Shown here one piece after another: positions 27,098 to 36,237 of a DNA stretch of 64,000 bases. The position numbers and the translations under genes are program-made. Each line of letters begins with the position of its first letter. Positions within the stretch are counted from its first letter, which is position 1. The DNA is taken from assembly GCF_039522365.1 (NCBI RefSeq), contig NZ_BAAADJ010000064.1:248001-312000 (forward strand). The letters are read 5' to 3'. A model generated the notes under the pieces. The model worked only from the letters and a program-made list of their open reading frames with translations. It ran no database searches and was not told where the DNA came from. The stretch is from Bacillus carboniphilus. Lineage in GTDB: Bacteria; Bacillota; Bacilli; Bacillales; JC228.

Positions 27098-29356
27098 ATG
27101 TTTGGTAAGCGTTCGATAGATGATGCTATAAAATATATAAAAAATAATGAACAAATATCGGAAAATATTGTGCATTGGGAAAAGATTGAGGCCAAAAGTG
27201 CAACATACGTAGAAATGCCAGAGGATCTCTCGGAACCGTTAAGAATAGCGTTACAAAAAAGAGGAATTGAGAAATTATATTCACATCAGGGTGAAGCATT
27301 GCAGCTTGCAAGACAGAAGAAAAGCTTTGTAGCTATCACTCCGACAGCATCTGGAAAAACATTGTGTTATAACCTACCTGTAATTGAATCCATCCTTCAA
27401 AACCAAGAAACAAGAGCATTGTACCTTTTTCCAACAAAAGCACTTGCCCAGGATCAGAAAAACGAATTGCATGAGTTAACAGAGGGAGAAGGACTTCACA
27501 TTAATTCGTATACCTATGATGGTGATACGTCTCCTAGCATAAGGCAAAAAATAAGAAAAGCTGGTCATATTGTTATGACCAACCCTGATATGCTGCATTC
27601 TGGAATATTACCACACCATACAAAGTGGGTGTCCTTGTTTGAGAACCTTCAATATGTAGTCATTGATGAACTTCATACATATAGAGGCGTATTTGGTAGT
27701 CATGTAGCAAATGTCATTCGGAGACTAAAAAGGATCTGTAACTATTACGGTTCTAATCCAGTTTTTATTTGTACTTCTGCAACGATTGAGAACCCATTGG
27801 AGCTTGCTACAGCACTTACAGAAGAGGATATAACACTCGTTCACCGTAATGGTGCTCCAAGCGGGGAGAAGAACTTTATCTTCTATAATCCCCCGATTGT
27901 CCATAAAGCATTAAATGTAAGAAGAAGTGCAACATTAGAGGTAAGAAAGCTAGCTAGTCAATTATTAAAAGAAAAAATTCAAACCATCGTATTTGCTCGC
28001 AGTCGGGTGCGAGTCGAAATTTTACTAACTTACTTAAAAGAATTAGTAAAAAACCAACTAGGCAGTAAGTCTATCAGAGCATATCGCGGTGGATATTTGC
28101 CAAAAGAGAGAAGAGAGATTGAAAAAGGTTTAAGAGACGGTTCAATTTATGGGGTAGTAAGTACAAATGCACTTGAATTAGGTGTGGATATAGGACAGCT
28201 TCAGGCCTGTATTATGACTGGATACCCTGGTACAGTAGCTAGTGCTTGGCAACAAGCGGGACGAGCTGGGAGAAGGCAGGGAAAAGCATTGGTTATTTAT
28301 GTAGCAGAAAATAATCCATTAGACCAATATATCGTCCAGCACCCAAACTACTTCTTTAACAAAAATCCAGAAAAGGCTTTAATAAACCCAAATAACCTAG
28401 TCATTCTCGTCGATCATATTAAATGTGCAGCGTATGAACTTCCTTTTCAAAAAGGTGATCAATTCGGAAACTTTGAAGTCGAAGAAATTCTAGAGTATCT
28501 AACTGAAGAAAGAATTCTTCATGAAAATAGCGGAAAGTGGTACTGGATGAGCGATTCGTTCCCAGCCCATAATATAAGCTTACGATCAGCATCACAAGAA
28601 AATGTAGTCATTATTGACCAAACAAACTCACCGAATCACCGTGTAATTGGAGAAATGGACAGATTCAGTGCTATGACACTATTACATGATGAAGCTATTT
28701 ATTTACACCAAGGAACTCAGTTTCAGGTTGAATATTTAGATTGGGAAGAAAAAAAGGCTTTTGTGCGAGAAGTAAATGTTGATTATTTTACAGATGCAAA
28801 CTTGGCTGTACAATTAAAAGTGTTAGAAATCGATAAGAAAAGTGATAACGAGTGGGTAGAAAAGGGATTTGGTGATGTAACCATCCAAGCTATGGCTACA
28901 ATTTTTAAGAAGATCAAATTCGAAACACATGAAAATATTGGATCTGGCCCTATTCATCTACCCGAAGAAGAACTGCATACGAACGCTGCGTGGATTTCGT
29001 TATTAGAAGAATTTGGAGAAAAGGAAGAAATGGAACAAGGGTTAATGGGAGCCGCCCACGCGTTATCGCATATTATACCATTGTTCGTTATGTGTGATCG
29101 AAATGATATCGTCGTTACACCTCAGGTCAAAGCATCCCATAACGAGAAACCAACTTTATTCTTTTATGACCGGTATCCGGGCGGTATTGGTTTGAGTGAA
29201 AAAGTATATGAGAATATAGAAGAAATCATATCAGAAACCAAGCAAATGATTTCATCATGTCCATGTAACAGTGGTTGTCCAACTTGTATTGGTATGGACA
29301 CAGAGAACGAACGTGCCAAAAAGAAAACCCTTGAACTGCTTGACTTGGTTTGTTAA
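27098..29356 (+). CDS. mrfA: DNA repair helicase MrfA
   Basis: A 752-residue superfamily 2 helicase of the MrfA (YprA) type, which with MrfB removes mitomycin C lesions in B. subtilis. Motifs are intact: Walker A TPTASGKT, DELH as motif II, TSATIENP, and QQAGRAGRR as motif VI. The C-terminal DUF1998 part carries the four-cysteine cluster CPCNSGCPTC. Length matches the family. mrfB begins 18 bases after its end. Confidence 0.94.
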   Translation: MFGKRSIDDAIKYIKNNEQISENIVHWEKIEAKSATYVEMPEDLSEPLRIALQKRGIEKLYSHQGEALQLARQKKSFVAITPTASGKTLCYNLPVIESILQNQETRALYLFPTKALAQDQKNELHELTEGEGLHINSYTYDGDTSPSIRQKIRKAGHIVMTNPDMLHSGILPHHTKWVSLFENLQYVVIDELHTYRGVFGSHVANVIRRLKRICNYYGSNPVFICTSATIENPLELATALTEEDITLVHRNGAPSGEKNFIFYNPPIVHKALNVRRSATLEVRKLASQLLKEKIQTIVFARSRVRVEILLTYLKELVKNQLGSKSIRAYRGGYLPKERREIEKGLRDGSIYGVVSTNALELGVDIGQLQACIMTGYPGTVASAWQQAGRAGRRQGKALVIYVAENNPLDQYIVQHPNYFFNKNPEKALINPNNLVILVDHIKCAAYELPFQKGDQFGNFEVEEILEYLTEERILHENSGKWYWMSDSFPAHNISLRSASQENVVIIDQTNSPNHRVIGEMDRFSAMTLLHDEAIYLHQGTQFQVEYLDWEEKKAFVREVNVDYFTDANLAVQLKVLEIDKKSDNEWVEKGFGDVTIQAMATIFKKIKFETHENIGSGPIHLPEEELHTNAAWISLLEEFGEKEEMEQGLMGAAHALSHIIPLFVMCDRNDIVVTPQVKASHNEKPTLFFYDRYPGGIGLSEKVYENIEEIISETKQMISSCPCNSGCPTCIGMDTENERAKKKTLELLDLVC

Positions 29357-29374
29357 ATGGAAGGAGAGATGAAG

Positions 29375-30619
29375 ATGTCACTTAAAGGAAAACTACAAAG
29401 AATGAAAAACCACTTATCTACTAATGCTGAAACCGAACAAAAAAAATCTTCATCTCCCACTTTTACGGTTACGAATAAACAGACTTGGGAAGAAAACGGC
29501 TATCAACTTTACGAATCATCCGAAGGCTATTGTTTTATAAAAAAACAAGTATACCCTCTAGATTACAAACTCGGTAAGTACACGGTTCATGATTTTATAA
29601 ATGCTGTACAATTATGGCAATCTTATCATCATAAACACCCACTTTCTGCAAAAGGATATCAAGACAGTGATTTATTCTTTTTTGATACAGAGTCAACAGG
29701 TCTAGGTCACGGTGTAGGAAATCATCTTTTTATCTTAGGGCATGCAAGAATGATCAACAATGAATTAGTGTTAACACAGCATATACTACCTGAACCAGGG
29801 TTTGAAGTCCCTTTATATGAAAGTTTTTTAAAGGAATGCAATGTTCAGGCTCTTGTTACTTATAATGGAAAGGCATTTGATTGGCCGCTCGTGGAAACAA
29901 AGCACGCACTTATTCGAAATGAAGTCCCTAAGCTGCCTTCGTTCGGACACTTTGACTTATTTCATGCTTGCAAGCGGCTTTTCAAACATGAACTTCCTTC
30001 TATGAAGCTAGCAATCATCGAGAAAGACGTACTGGACATCACCAGAGGAGAGGATGTGCCGGGGTATCTTTCAGGTATGATTTATCAGGACTTTCTACAG
30101 CGAAAAGACCCTGAGGGCATGTTTGCACTCGCTTTGCATAATGAAAGAGATATTTTATCTTTAGTAGCGCTGTACACCCACCTTTCTTTTCTAGTTCATA
30201 AAAACGTAAAAGCAACAGCTAGTATTGGATTCGAAATTGGTAGGTGGGAGGCCTATGAAGGGAATAGAGAGCAAGCGATTCTTCAATTTGAACAATTAGC
30301 CCAAGTCGATGATCAGTGGAGTGCACAAGTTAAATATGAGCTTGCTTGTCAGTATAAAAAAGACCACGACTGGGAAAAAGCTGTTGCCCTTTGGATGGTA
30401 CTTGCTGAACGTGGAGATAAGAAAATTAAGGTTAATGTCTGTATTGAATTAGCCAAGTATTTAGAGCATAAAGATAAAAAGTTTGAGGAGGCACTCATTT
30501 TTACCAATCGGGCTTTAGACGAGTTAGCTAAGTGGGAAGCTATTCAAATAAAGAAAAGGGATCGACTTTTACAAGAGTTGATGAAAAGGAAGATTAGGTT
30601 GTTAAAAAAGCTGTCATAA
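29375..30619 (+). CDS. mrfB: Exonuclease MrfB with TPR-like tail
   Basis: A 414-residue protein. An RNase H-like DEDD exonuclease domain covers roughly residues 95-290: FFDTESTGLG, then TYNGKAFDWP, LFHACKRLF and NERDILSLV. A helical TPR-like tail follows. MrfB is the nuclease partner of MrfA. I chose ATG 29375, 8 bases from GGAG at 29363-29366; the upstream ATGs at 29357 and 29369 are before or too near that site. No terminator is evident at its end. Confidence 0.92.
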   Translation: MSLKGKLQRMKNHLSTNAETEQKKSSSPTFTVTNKQTWEENGYQLYESSEGYCFIKKQVYPLDYKLGKYTVHDFINAVQLWQSYHHKHPLSAKGYQDSDLFFFDTESTGLGHGVGNHLFILGHARMINNELVLTQHILPEPGFEVPLYESFLKECNVQALVTYNGKAFDWPLVETKHALIRNEVPKLPSFGHFDLFHACKRLFKHELPSMKLAIIEKDVLDITRGEDVPGYLSGMIYQDFLQRKDPEGMFALALHNERDILSLVALYTHLSFLVHKNVKATASIGFEIGRWEAYEGNREQAILQFEQLAQVDDQWSAQVKYELACQYKKDHDWEKAVALWMVLAERGDKKIKVNVCIELAKYLEHKDKKFEEALIFTNRALDELAKWEAIQIKKRDRLLQELMKRKIRLLKKLS

Positions 30620-30641
30620 AATAAATGGAAAAAACAAGAAA

Positions 30642-30670
30642 TTGTCAGAACCGTAACTTGTTTGTAAAAT
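30642..30670 (+). promoter_or_regulatory. SigA-type promoter of a 31-codon ORF
   Basis: TTGTCA (30642-30647), 17 bases, then TAAAAT (30665-30670). Both boxes differ from consensus by one base. It points at the small membrane ORF at 30709. Confidence 0.6.
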
Positions 30671-30708
30671 ATAAACTGAAACTAATTTACAACAAGGACT
30701 GACATCAT

Positions 30709-30804
30709 ATGAAACGAGCTATTCTATTCTTATTTTTTGTTGTTTTATTCTTAACATTCTTTCTTTTTACTACATTCAAGGATTCCTTTCACTCAGCTTT
30801 ATAG
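30709..30804 (+). CDS. Predicted 31-residue membrane peptide
   Basis: A 31-codon frame beginning MKRAILFLFF, with a continuous hydrophobic stretch to about residue 21 and a short polar end: a single transmembrane helix. It has AAGGA about 10 bases upstream and a good promoter at 30642-30670. I do not recognise a family. It lies in the 300-base gap between mrfB and cotD. It could still be an uncoded leader region of cotD, but the promoter and ORF agree. Confidence 0.45.
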   Translation: MKRAILFLFFVVLFLTFFLFTTFKDSFHSAL

Positions 30805-30867
30805 GCAAGTATCACATAGATACAGGGTATATGAGTAATAATCCTAAAAATAGGTGTTTGTATTAGT

Positions 30868-30895
30868 ACATGTTCCCCCTTTTTTTCATAGGCTG
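30868..30895 (+). promoter_or_regulatory. Candidate SigK promoter of cotD
   Basis: AC at 30868-30869, 17 bases, then CATAGGCTG (30887-30895), against the SigK pattern AC-N16/17-CATAnnnTA. It lies 33 bases before the cotD start. SigK control of cotD is known in B. subtilis. Confidence 0.45.
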
Positions 30896-30927
30896 ATACT
30901 GTAAACACAAAAGAAAGGAGAATGTCC

Positions 30928-31233
30928 ATGCATTGCAGACCACCACAAGTATTACCTGCAGTTGTGCATCCTACTAAACAATGTGTTCAAAACACCTATA
31001 ATACTACTGTTGTACCACATATCCATCCTACGCATAATACACTAGTGAATAATCAAATGTATCAGCACAAACACTACTTCCCACAAACTCAATCAGTAGT
31101 AAGTAATGTTCAACACCAACACTTTAATTGTGGCCCTGGCCCAGGTCCAGGAGTTGGAGGAGCACCAGGAATGGGTCCAGGAATGGGAATGGGACCAGGA
31201 ATGGGACCAGGTACAACTGGGTTCGGAAGATAA
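30928..31233 (+). CDS. cotD: Spore coat protein CotD
   Basis: CotD is an inner spore coat protein. The product is 101 residues: the first two thirds carry the family pattern MHCRPP, AVVHPTKQC, VVPHIHPTHNT, HKHYFP and HQHFNCGPG. The end is a Gly/Met/Pro repeat built on GMGPGMGM, longer than in the B. subtilis protein as I recall it. ATG 30928 is 7 bases from AAAGGAG; the ATG at 30922 is too close. A terminator follows. Confidence 0.9.
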   Translation: MHCRPPQVLPAVVHPTKQCVQNTYNTTVVPHIHPTHNTLVNNQMYQHKHYFPQTQSVVSNVQHQHFNCGPGPGPGVGGAPGMGPGMGMGPGMGPGTTGFGR

Positions 31234-31241
31234 TTCTTTAG

Positions 31242-31272
31242 AAAGCAAGGGAGCGATTTTCCTTGCTTTTTG
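31242..31272 (+). terminator. Terminator after cotD
   Basis: AAAGCAAGG (31242-31250) pairs with CCTTGCTTT (31261-31269), followed by T residues. Confidence 0.85.
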
Positions 31273-31358
31273 CTTATTTATTGAAAAATGTAGATTTCGA
31301 CCTGTATTAATTTAGCAAAACAGTTATAATAGTGCTAACGCTATAAGGATGTTTGAAA

Positions 31359-31910
31359 ATGACAAAAGTATTTTATTGCACTGGATATAAGGGTTTTGAA
31401 CTCGGAATTTTCAAAAGAGACCATGAAGCAGTCCGATATATAAAAAAAGCATTAGAGAAAGAATTCCGACTTCTAATGGATGAAGGATTAGAATGGCTCC
31501 TAACGTCAGCTCAATTGGGAGTGGACTTATGGGCATTAGAAGTGGGGATAGAACTTAGAGAGGAATTTCCTTCATTAAAAATTGGAGCAATTGAACCCTT
31601 TCAAGGTCAGAGTGAGAAATGGAATGAAGAAAATCAAGCATGGTACAACGAAATCATTCTTAACGTAGACTATACAAATTCATTGTATCACCAACCGTAT
31701 AAAGGTCCATATATGTTCAGACAGCATCAAGAATTTATTCTACATAAGACTGACGGTGTAATTATTTTATATGATCCCGAAAGAGAAGGGTCACCAAAAT
31801 ACTTCTATGAAGCAGCTAATGCATATAGAAATAAAGCTCCATATGAAGTAAGGTCCATTACGTTTTACGATCTACAACAAGTGGTAGAAAACGAACACGA
31901 CCACTTTTAG
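31359..31910 (+). CDS. ypsA: DUF1273 protein YpsA
   Basis: A 183-residue protein of the YpsA family, related in fold to DprA/SMF and LOG nucleotide-binding proteins. YpsA is linked to cell division and stress in Bacillus; the biochemical activity is unsettled. The N-terminal TGYKGFELGIF and the middle TSAQLGVDLWALEV are conserved. ATG 31359 follows AAGGATG; the TTG at 31353 is too near. A TATAAT at 31325-31330 may be its promoter, and gpsB, a division gene, is next. Confidence 0.9.
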   Translation: MTKVFYCTGYKGFELGIFKRDHEAVRYIKKALEKEFRLLMDEGLEWLLTSAQLGVDLWALEVGIELREEFPSLKIGAIEPFQGQSEKWNEENQAWYNEIILNVDYTNSLYHQPYKGPYMFRQHQEFILHKTDGVIILYDPEREGSPKYFYEAANAYRNKAPYEVRSITFYDLQQVVENEHDHF

Positions 31911-31989
31911 GAGGGCAATATCTCTTTTTTAAAAACGGATCGATTTCAAACGTAATTTATTTTACGTAAAGCAAATATAGGATTAGAAA

Positions 31990-32018
31990 TTGACAAAATA
32001 ATGGTTTTTTGAAAGAAT
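31990..32018 (+). promoter_or_regulatory. Probable promoter of gpsB
   Basis: A perfect TTGACA (31990-31995), 17 bases, then AAGAAT (32013-32018), a four-of-six match to TATAAT. It lies 28 bases before the gpsB start. Confidence 0.5.
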
Positions 32019-32045
32019 ATTGAATGAAATGAAGAGGTGACGGAA

Positions 32046-32351
32046 ATGTTATCAGATAAAATTAGACTGTCGGCCAAAGAAATTCTAGAGAAAGAATTTA
32101 AAACTGGAGTTAGAGGCTACAAGCAGGAAGACGTAGATAAATTTTTAGACATGATTATCAAGGACTATGAAACGTTCTATCAAGAAATAGAAGAGTTACA
32201 ACAAGAAAATTTGAAATTGAAGAAGCAACTTGATGATTCTTCAAAAAGGCCGCAATCTACATCTCAACAAGCTGGTACAACCAATTTTGATATTCTTAAG
32301 AGGTTGTCTAACTTAGAAAAGCATGTTTTTGGAAGTAAATTATACGATTGA
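32046..32351 (+). CDS. gpsB: Cell division protein GpsB
   Basis: GpsB is a DivIVA-like adaptor that links division and elongation and directs PBP1 (PonA, also in this window). The 101-residue protein has the membrane-contact and coiled-coil domain with [19 protein letters not shown] and a C-terminal helix [16 protein letters not shown] used for multimer formation. ATG 32046 gives the family's N-terminus; a GTG at 32037 sits within the GAGGTG ribosome site. Confidence 0.95.
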   Translation: MLSDKIRLSAKEILEKEFKTGVRGYKQEDVDKFLDMIIKDYETFYQEIEELQQENLKLKKQLDDSSKRPQSTSQQAGTTNFDILKRLSNLEKHVFGSKLYD

Positions 32352-32382
32352 TATCTTTGGTAATTCAGTTAAAAATTGCATG

Positions 32383-32411
32383 TTGAAATGTGTGGAAGAA
32401 ACTTATATAAT
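32383..32411 (+). promoter_or_regulatory. Strong promoter of rnpB
   Basis: TTGAAA (32383-32388), 17 bases, then a perfect TATAAT (32406-32411). The RNA start would be close to 32418-32423. Confidence 0.8.
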
Positions 32412-32422
32412 GAATATCCGGC

Positions 32423-32829
32423 GTTAACAACGTTCGGGTAATCGCTGTGTCAGGTTGCTGATGCAGAGGAAAGTCCATGCTCGCACGGGCTGAGATGCGC
32501 GTAGTGTTCGTGCCTGACCAATTCATAAGTCAGGGCAGTCTGAGCTAAGGCTCGGCTGACGGCTGGGAGGACACCTAAGTCCTTTGGATATGGTGTTAGT
32601 ACCTATAAAAGTGCCACAGTGACGAAGTCTTGCGAGAAATCGCAAGAGTGGAACGAGGTAAACCCCACGAGCGAGAAACCCAAATTTTGGTAGGGGCATC
32701 TTCTCATCCGGAAATGAACGGAGAGAAGGACAGCTAACTAGCTGTAGATAGATGATTACCACCGGAGTACGAGGCATGCGCCGCTTGTAGTACGATGGTA
32801 CAGAACATGGCTTATAGAACGTTGTTAAC
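32423..32829 (+). ncRNA. rnpB: RNase P RNA, Bacillus B type
   Basis: The catalytic RNA of RNase P, which matures tRNA 5' ends. I recognise the conserved blocks GTTCGGGTAATCGCTG, AGAGGAAAGTCCATGCTCGC, AAGTGCCACAGTGACGAAGT, GAGCGAGAAACCCAAATTTT and GTAGATAGATGATTACC. The ends GTTAACAACGTT and AACGTTGTTAAC pair as helix P1. Placement between gpsB and ypsC is as in B. subtilis. Ends are set from helix P1. Confidence 0.97.
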
Positions 32830-32834
32830 GAACG

Positions 32835-32865
32835 ACTCTCCAATTAGGGGAGTTTTTCTTTTTTT
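32835..32865 (+). terminator. Terminator of rnpB
   Basis: ACTCTCC (32835-32841) pairs with GGGGAGT (32847-32853; one G-U) around AATTA, followed by TTTTTCTTTTTTT. Confidence 0.88.
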
Positions 32866-32947
32866 ATAAGGAATGTTAAAATAGATGAGCGCTTGAAGGC
32901 TGTATCTAAATGAGTATACATATAAAGTAAACCCGTGGGGTGAAGGA

Positions 32948-34090
32948 ATGACAACCTATAATTTAATCGCAACCGCCGCAATGGGACTAGAGTCCATTGT
33001 TGCGGATGAAGTTAGGAAACTAGGATATGAATGCACTGTAGATAACGGAAAAATCCTCTTTAAAGGCGACGAAACGGCCATTGCTAGGTGTAATATGTGG
33101 CTTCGGACCGCAGATCGGATTAAAATCCAAGTTGGTGAGTTTAAGGCTAAAACATTTGATGAATTATTTGAGAAAACAAAAGCTCTTCCATGGGAACAAT
33201 TTGTTGCAAGAGACAATGAATTTCCTGTCTCAGGTAAATCGATAAAATCAACGCTCTATAGTGTTCCCGATTGTCAGGCCATTGTAAAAAAGGCCATTGT
33301 GGACAGGCTGAAAAGTAAATACCGTGATGTACAATGGTTCGAGGAAACTGGGGCTCTTGTTCCAATTGAAGTGGCCATTCGAAAAGATATTGCTACATTG
33401 ACCATCGATACAACTGGTGCTGGCCTACATAAGCGCGGTTATCGAATTCAGCAAGGTTCAGCGCCTCTAAAAGAAACATTGGCTGCAGCCCTCATTCAAT
33501 TAACTAACTGGACACCAGACCGTCCGTTTGTTGATTTGTTCTGTGGATCTGGAACGATCCCAATCGAAGCCGCTCTAATTGGACAGAATATTGCACCTGG
33601 TTTTAATCGTGAATTCATATCTGAAGAATGGAACTCGATGTCATCTGATGTATGGGACCGCACTCGAGAAGAGGCCGAGGATTTGGCGGACTATGACCAA
33701 CCGTTAGAAATCCATGGAAGTGATATTCAACATCCTGCTGTAGAAATGGCCATTGCTAATTCCCAAGAAGCTGGTTTAGCAGGTATTATCGATTTTAAAC
33801 AGATGCAAGCTAGTGATTTTACCACAAATGAATCATATGGGGTGATTGTTAGTAATCCTCCGTATGGTGAGCGTATTAGTGATCGCCCAGGAGTCGAACA
33901 GCTATATAGTAAGCTTGGGCAAACACTGAAAGACCTGGATACGTGGTCTATGTACTTTATTACATCCCATGAGGGTTTCGAGCAACATTTTGGGAAGAAG
34001 GCAACGAAGAAAAGAAAGCTGTTTAATGGTTTTATACGAACCGATTATTATCAATATTGGGGAAAAAGACCTCCTAGAAATAAAGAGTAG
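32948..34090 (+). CDS. ypsC: THUMP-domain rRNA methyltransferase YpsC (RlmL-like)
   Basis: A 380-residue RNA methyltransferase. The N-terminal THUMP-type domain (about residues 45-155) precedes a Rossmann methyltransferase: DLFCGSGTIPIEAAL as the SAM loop and NPPYGERI as the catalytic motif for guanine N2. This matches YpsC, related to the N-terminal half of E. coli RlmL, which methylates 23S rRNA. The exact target here is inferred. A terminator follows 6 bases after the stop. Confidence 0.9.
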   Translation: MTTYNLIATAAMGLESIVADEVRKLGYECTVDNGKILFKGDETAIARCNMWLRTADRIKIQVGEFKAKTFDELFEKTKALPWEQFVARDNEFPVSGKSIKSTLYSVPDCQAIVKKAIVDRLKSKYRDVQWFEETGALVPIEVAIRKDIATLTIDTTGAGLHKRGYRIQQGSAPLKETLAAALIQLTNWTPDRPFVDLFCGSGTIPIEAALIGQNIAPGFNREFISEEWNSMSSDVWDRTREEAEDLADYDQPLEIHGSDIQHPAVEMAIANSQEAGLAGIIDFKQMQASDFTTNESYGVIVSNPPYGERISDRPGVEQLYSKLGQTLKDLDTWSMYFITSHEGFEQHFGKKATKKRKLFNGFIRTDYYQYWGKRPPRNKE

Positions 34091-34096
34091 AAAGGG

Positions 34097-34136
34097 ACTG
34101 TCTGTAGGCTTAATAGAGCTTGCGGGCAGTTTTTTT
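34097..34136 (+). terminator. Terminator after ypsC
   Basis: ACTGTCTG (34097-34104) pairs with CGGGCAGT (34123-34130) with two G-U pairs, followed by six more T. Confidence 0.8.
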
Positions 34137-34345
34137 CTATGGAGAGGGAACATTACCTTAACTAAGCTGAACAATACCGTATGGAAGTGAATACTACCGT
34201 AGTGTGCTAATGAATAACATATAATACGACATCAACTCCAACTTTCCATCCAGCATTATCCTAGTATAAAATGTCATCAATTGTCATAAACTAATTCAGT
34301 ACCAGTATGTTTAATTAAGAAAAAACAATAAAGAGGTGAGGTTAA

Positions 34346-34534
34346 GTGTCTCTAACACCGTCTGATTTCGAACGAATATCAAAAGCTCTGTCGCAAACAC
34401 AGACGATGATGCAATCATCATTAAATGAAGAATGCAAAGGTCTTCAATGTTTAATAGAAGCTGAGGAAGAACTGAAGCAAGCATTTACATATTGCTTGTC
34501 TCAAAACCCTCCATCGATGCGCTATCCGTTATAA
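34346..34534 (+). CDS. Hypothetical 62-residue protein
   Basis: A 62-residue soluble protein from GTG 34346 behind AGAGGTGAGG (34331-34340). It looks helical, with three cysteines and a central LIEAEEELKQAF helix. I do not recognise it. A terminator hairpin (GCGC-T-ATCC at 34519-34527 with GGAT-T-GCGC at 34538-34546, then eight T) overlaps its last codons, which supports a real, separate gene. Confidence 0.55.
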   Translation: MSLTPSDFERISKALSQTQTMMQSSLNEECKGLQCLIEAEEELKQAFTYCLSQNPPSMRYPL

Positions 34535-34554
34535 TCAGGATTGCGCTTTTTTTT
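34519..34554 (+). terminator. Terminator of the 62-codon gene
   Basis: GCGC and ATCC (34519-34527) pair with GGAT and GCGC (34538-34546) around one T-T mismatch, followed by eight T. Confidence 0.7.
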
Positions 34555-34646
34555 ATCTAAAAATTTCGGTTTCCGTAGCTATTCTCTCTTTCATGGACAT
34601 GTTAAAATAGTCATGAGTAAATTTTAAATAGGGGGAATCATGGCAC

Positions 34647-36167
34647 ATGTCTGAAAAATGGGTAACATTAGAAAAAGAATTTCTTCAATACATAAAACAG
34701 ATTGCAGCTTACAATGAAGCAATTGGTCTTATTTACTGGGATATGAGAACCGGAGCACCTAAAAAAGGAATTGACCAACGTGCTGAAGTTGTTGGGATGC
34801 TTTCTAGTAATGTTTATGACTTATCTACTTCTGAAAAAATGGCAGCATACATAGCAGAACTATCTTCTCCAGAGGCTAAAGCACATTTGTCAGCCATTAC
34901 GGTTAAGGCATTAGAAGAATGTAAAAAAGAATACGAAATGAACAAAAAAATTCCTAAAGAAGAATACGAAGAATTTGTTGTCTTACAGTCTAAATCTGAA
35001 TCTGTTTGGGAAGAAGCAAAGTCCAAATCTGACTTCTCCATTTTCCAACCGTATTTAGAAAAGTTAGTAGAAACAACTAGAAGATTCGTACAATACTGGG
35101 GTTATGAGGGCAATCCTTACAACCGTCTCCTTGACTTATATGAACCAGGGGTTACAGTTGAGGTTTTAGATCGTGTATTTGGTCAATTGAGAAAAGATCT
35201 AGTGGCACTTGCTCAAGAGGTTCAATCATCTTCTTCTAAACCAGACACATCGAAATTGTTTTTCCCATTTTCAAAAGAAAAGCAAAAAGAATTTAGCTTA
35301 GAAGTATTAAAGGGGCTTGGCTATGACTTTGAAGCTGGCCGGCTTGATGAGACAGTTCACCCCTTCGCTACAGGATTAAATAAAGGGGATGTACGAATCA
35401 CTACCAATTATAATGAAAAAGATTTTAGAACGGCTATTTTTGGTACCATCCATGAGTGCGGACATGCACTTTACGAGCAAAATATTTCAAGTGATCTTGC
35501 ATGGACTCCACTTGCAGGTGGAACTTCTATGGGAATTCACGAGTCACAATCTTTATTCTTTGAAAACTTTGTTGGGCGTAGCTTCGGTTTCTGGAAAAAG
35601 AACTATGAACTATTAAAATCATATGCGAATGGTAGTCTAGATGATCTTTCTTTAGAAGACTTCTATCGTGCAATCAATGAATCCAAGCCTTCTCTTATTC
35701 GTATTGAGGCGGATGAACTAACTTATCCACTACACATTATGGTTCGATATGAAATTGAAAAAGGGTTAATCAATGGGGAAATTGCAGTGAAGGACCTACC
35801 TGAGGTTTGGAATGCTAAATACGAAGAATACATCGGAGTGGTTCCAAATAACGATGCTGAAGGAGTACTTCAAGATGTACACTGGTCTGGAGGAAGCTTT
35901 GGTTATTTCCCTTCGTATGCACTGGGTTACATGTATGCTGCACAAATTAAAAATAGCATGTTAAAGGAACTTCCAAACTACGATGAATTACTTGAAGAAG
36001 GTAACTTACAACCAATTAAAGATTGGTTAACAGAAAATATTCACCAGTACGGAAGAATGAAGAAACCTCTTGAAATTTTAAAAGATGTAACAAATGAAGA
36101 GTTAAATGCCCAGTATCTTGTTGAGTATTTGAAAGATAAATATTCGAAAGTATATCAACTAGTCTAA
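34647..36167 (+). CDS. ypwA: Metallocarboxypeptidase, M32 family (YpwA)
   Basis: A 506-residue zinc carboxypeptidase of the M32 (Taq carboxypeptidase) family. The active-site motif HECGHALYEQ is present with the HExxH core, followed by the conserved GTSMGIHESQS and, later, RIEADELTYPLH with the third ligand. The family removes C-terminal residues with broad specificity. Length is typical. It starts with ATG behind AGGGGGAATC and has no signal peptide, so it is cytoplasmic. Confidence 0.94.
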   Translation: MSEKWVTLEKEFLQYIKQIAAYNEAIGLIYWDMRTGAPKKGIDQRAEVVGMLSSNVYDLSTSEKMAAYIAELSSPEAKAHLSAITVKALEECKKEYEMNKKIPKEEYEEFVVLQSKSESVWEEAKSKSDFSIFQPYLEKLVETTRRFVQYWGYEGNPYNRLLDLYEPGVTVEVLDRVFGQLRKDLVALAQEVQSSSSKPDTSKLFFPFSKEKQKEFSLEVLKGLGYDFEAGRLDETVHPFATGLNKGDVRITTNYNEKDFRTAIFGTIHECGHALYEQNISSDLAWTPLAGGTSMGIHESQSLFFENFVGRSFGFWKKNYELLKSYANGSLDDLSLEDFYRAINESKPSLIRIEADELTYPLHIMVRYEIEKGLINGEIAVKDLPEVWNAKYEEYIGVVPNNDAEGVLQDVHWSGGSFGYFPSYALGYMYAAQIKNSMLKELPNYDELLEEGNLQPIKDWLTENIHQYGRMKKPLEILKDVTNEELNAQYLVEYLKDKYSKVYQLV

Positions 36168-36237
36168 CCCTATTGCCGGTCACAGACATGCTCTCGATTC
36201 ATATAATGTGTTTATACAAAAAAGAGGATGAGAGTGC

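Noticed and set aside
31950-31967. ACGTAA/TTACGT inverted repeat before gpsB
   Set aside because: No T run and not at the promoter boxes; short AT-rich palindromes arise easily by chance here.
32523-32843. 106-codon minus-strand frame
   Set aside because: It lies entirely within RNase P RNA, whose conserved structure explains the sequence.
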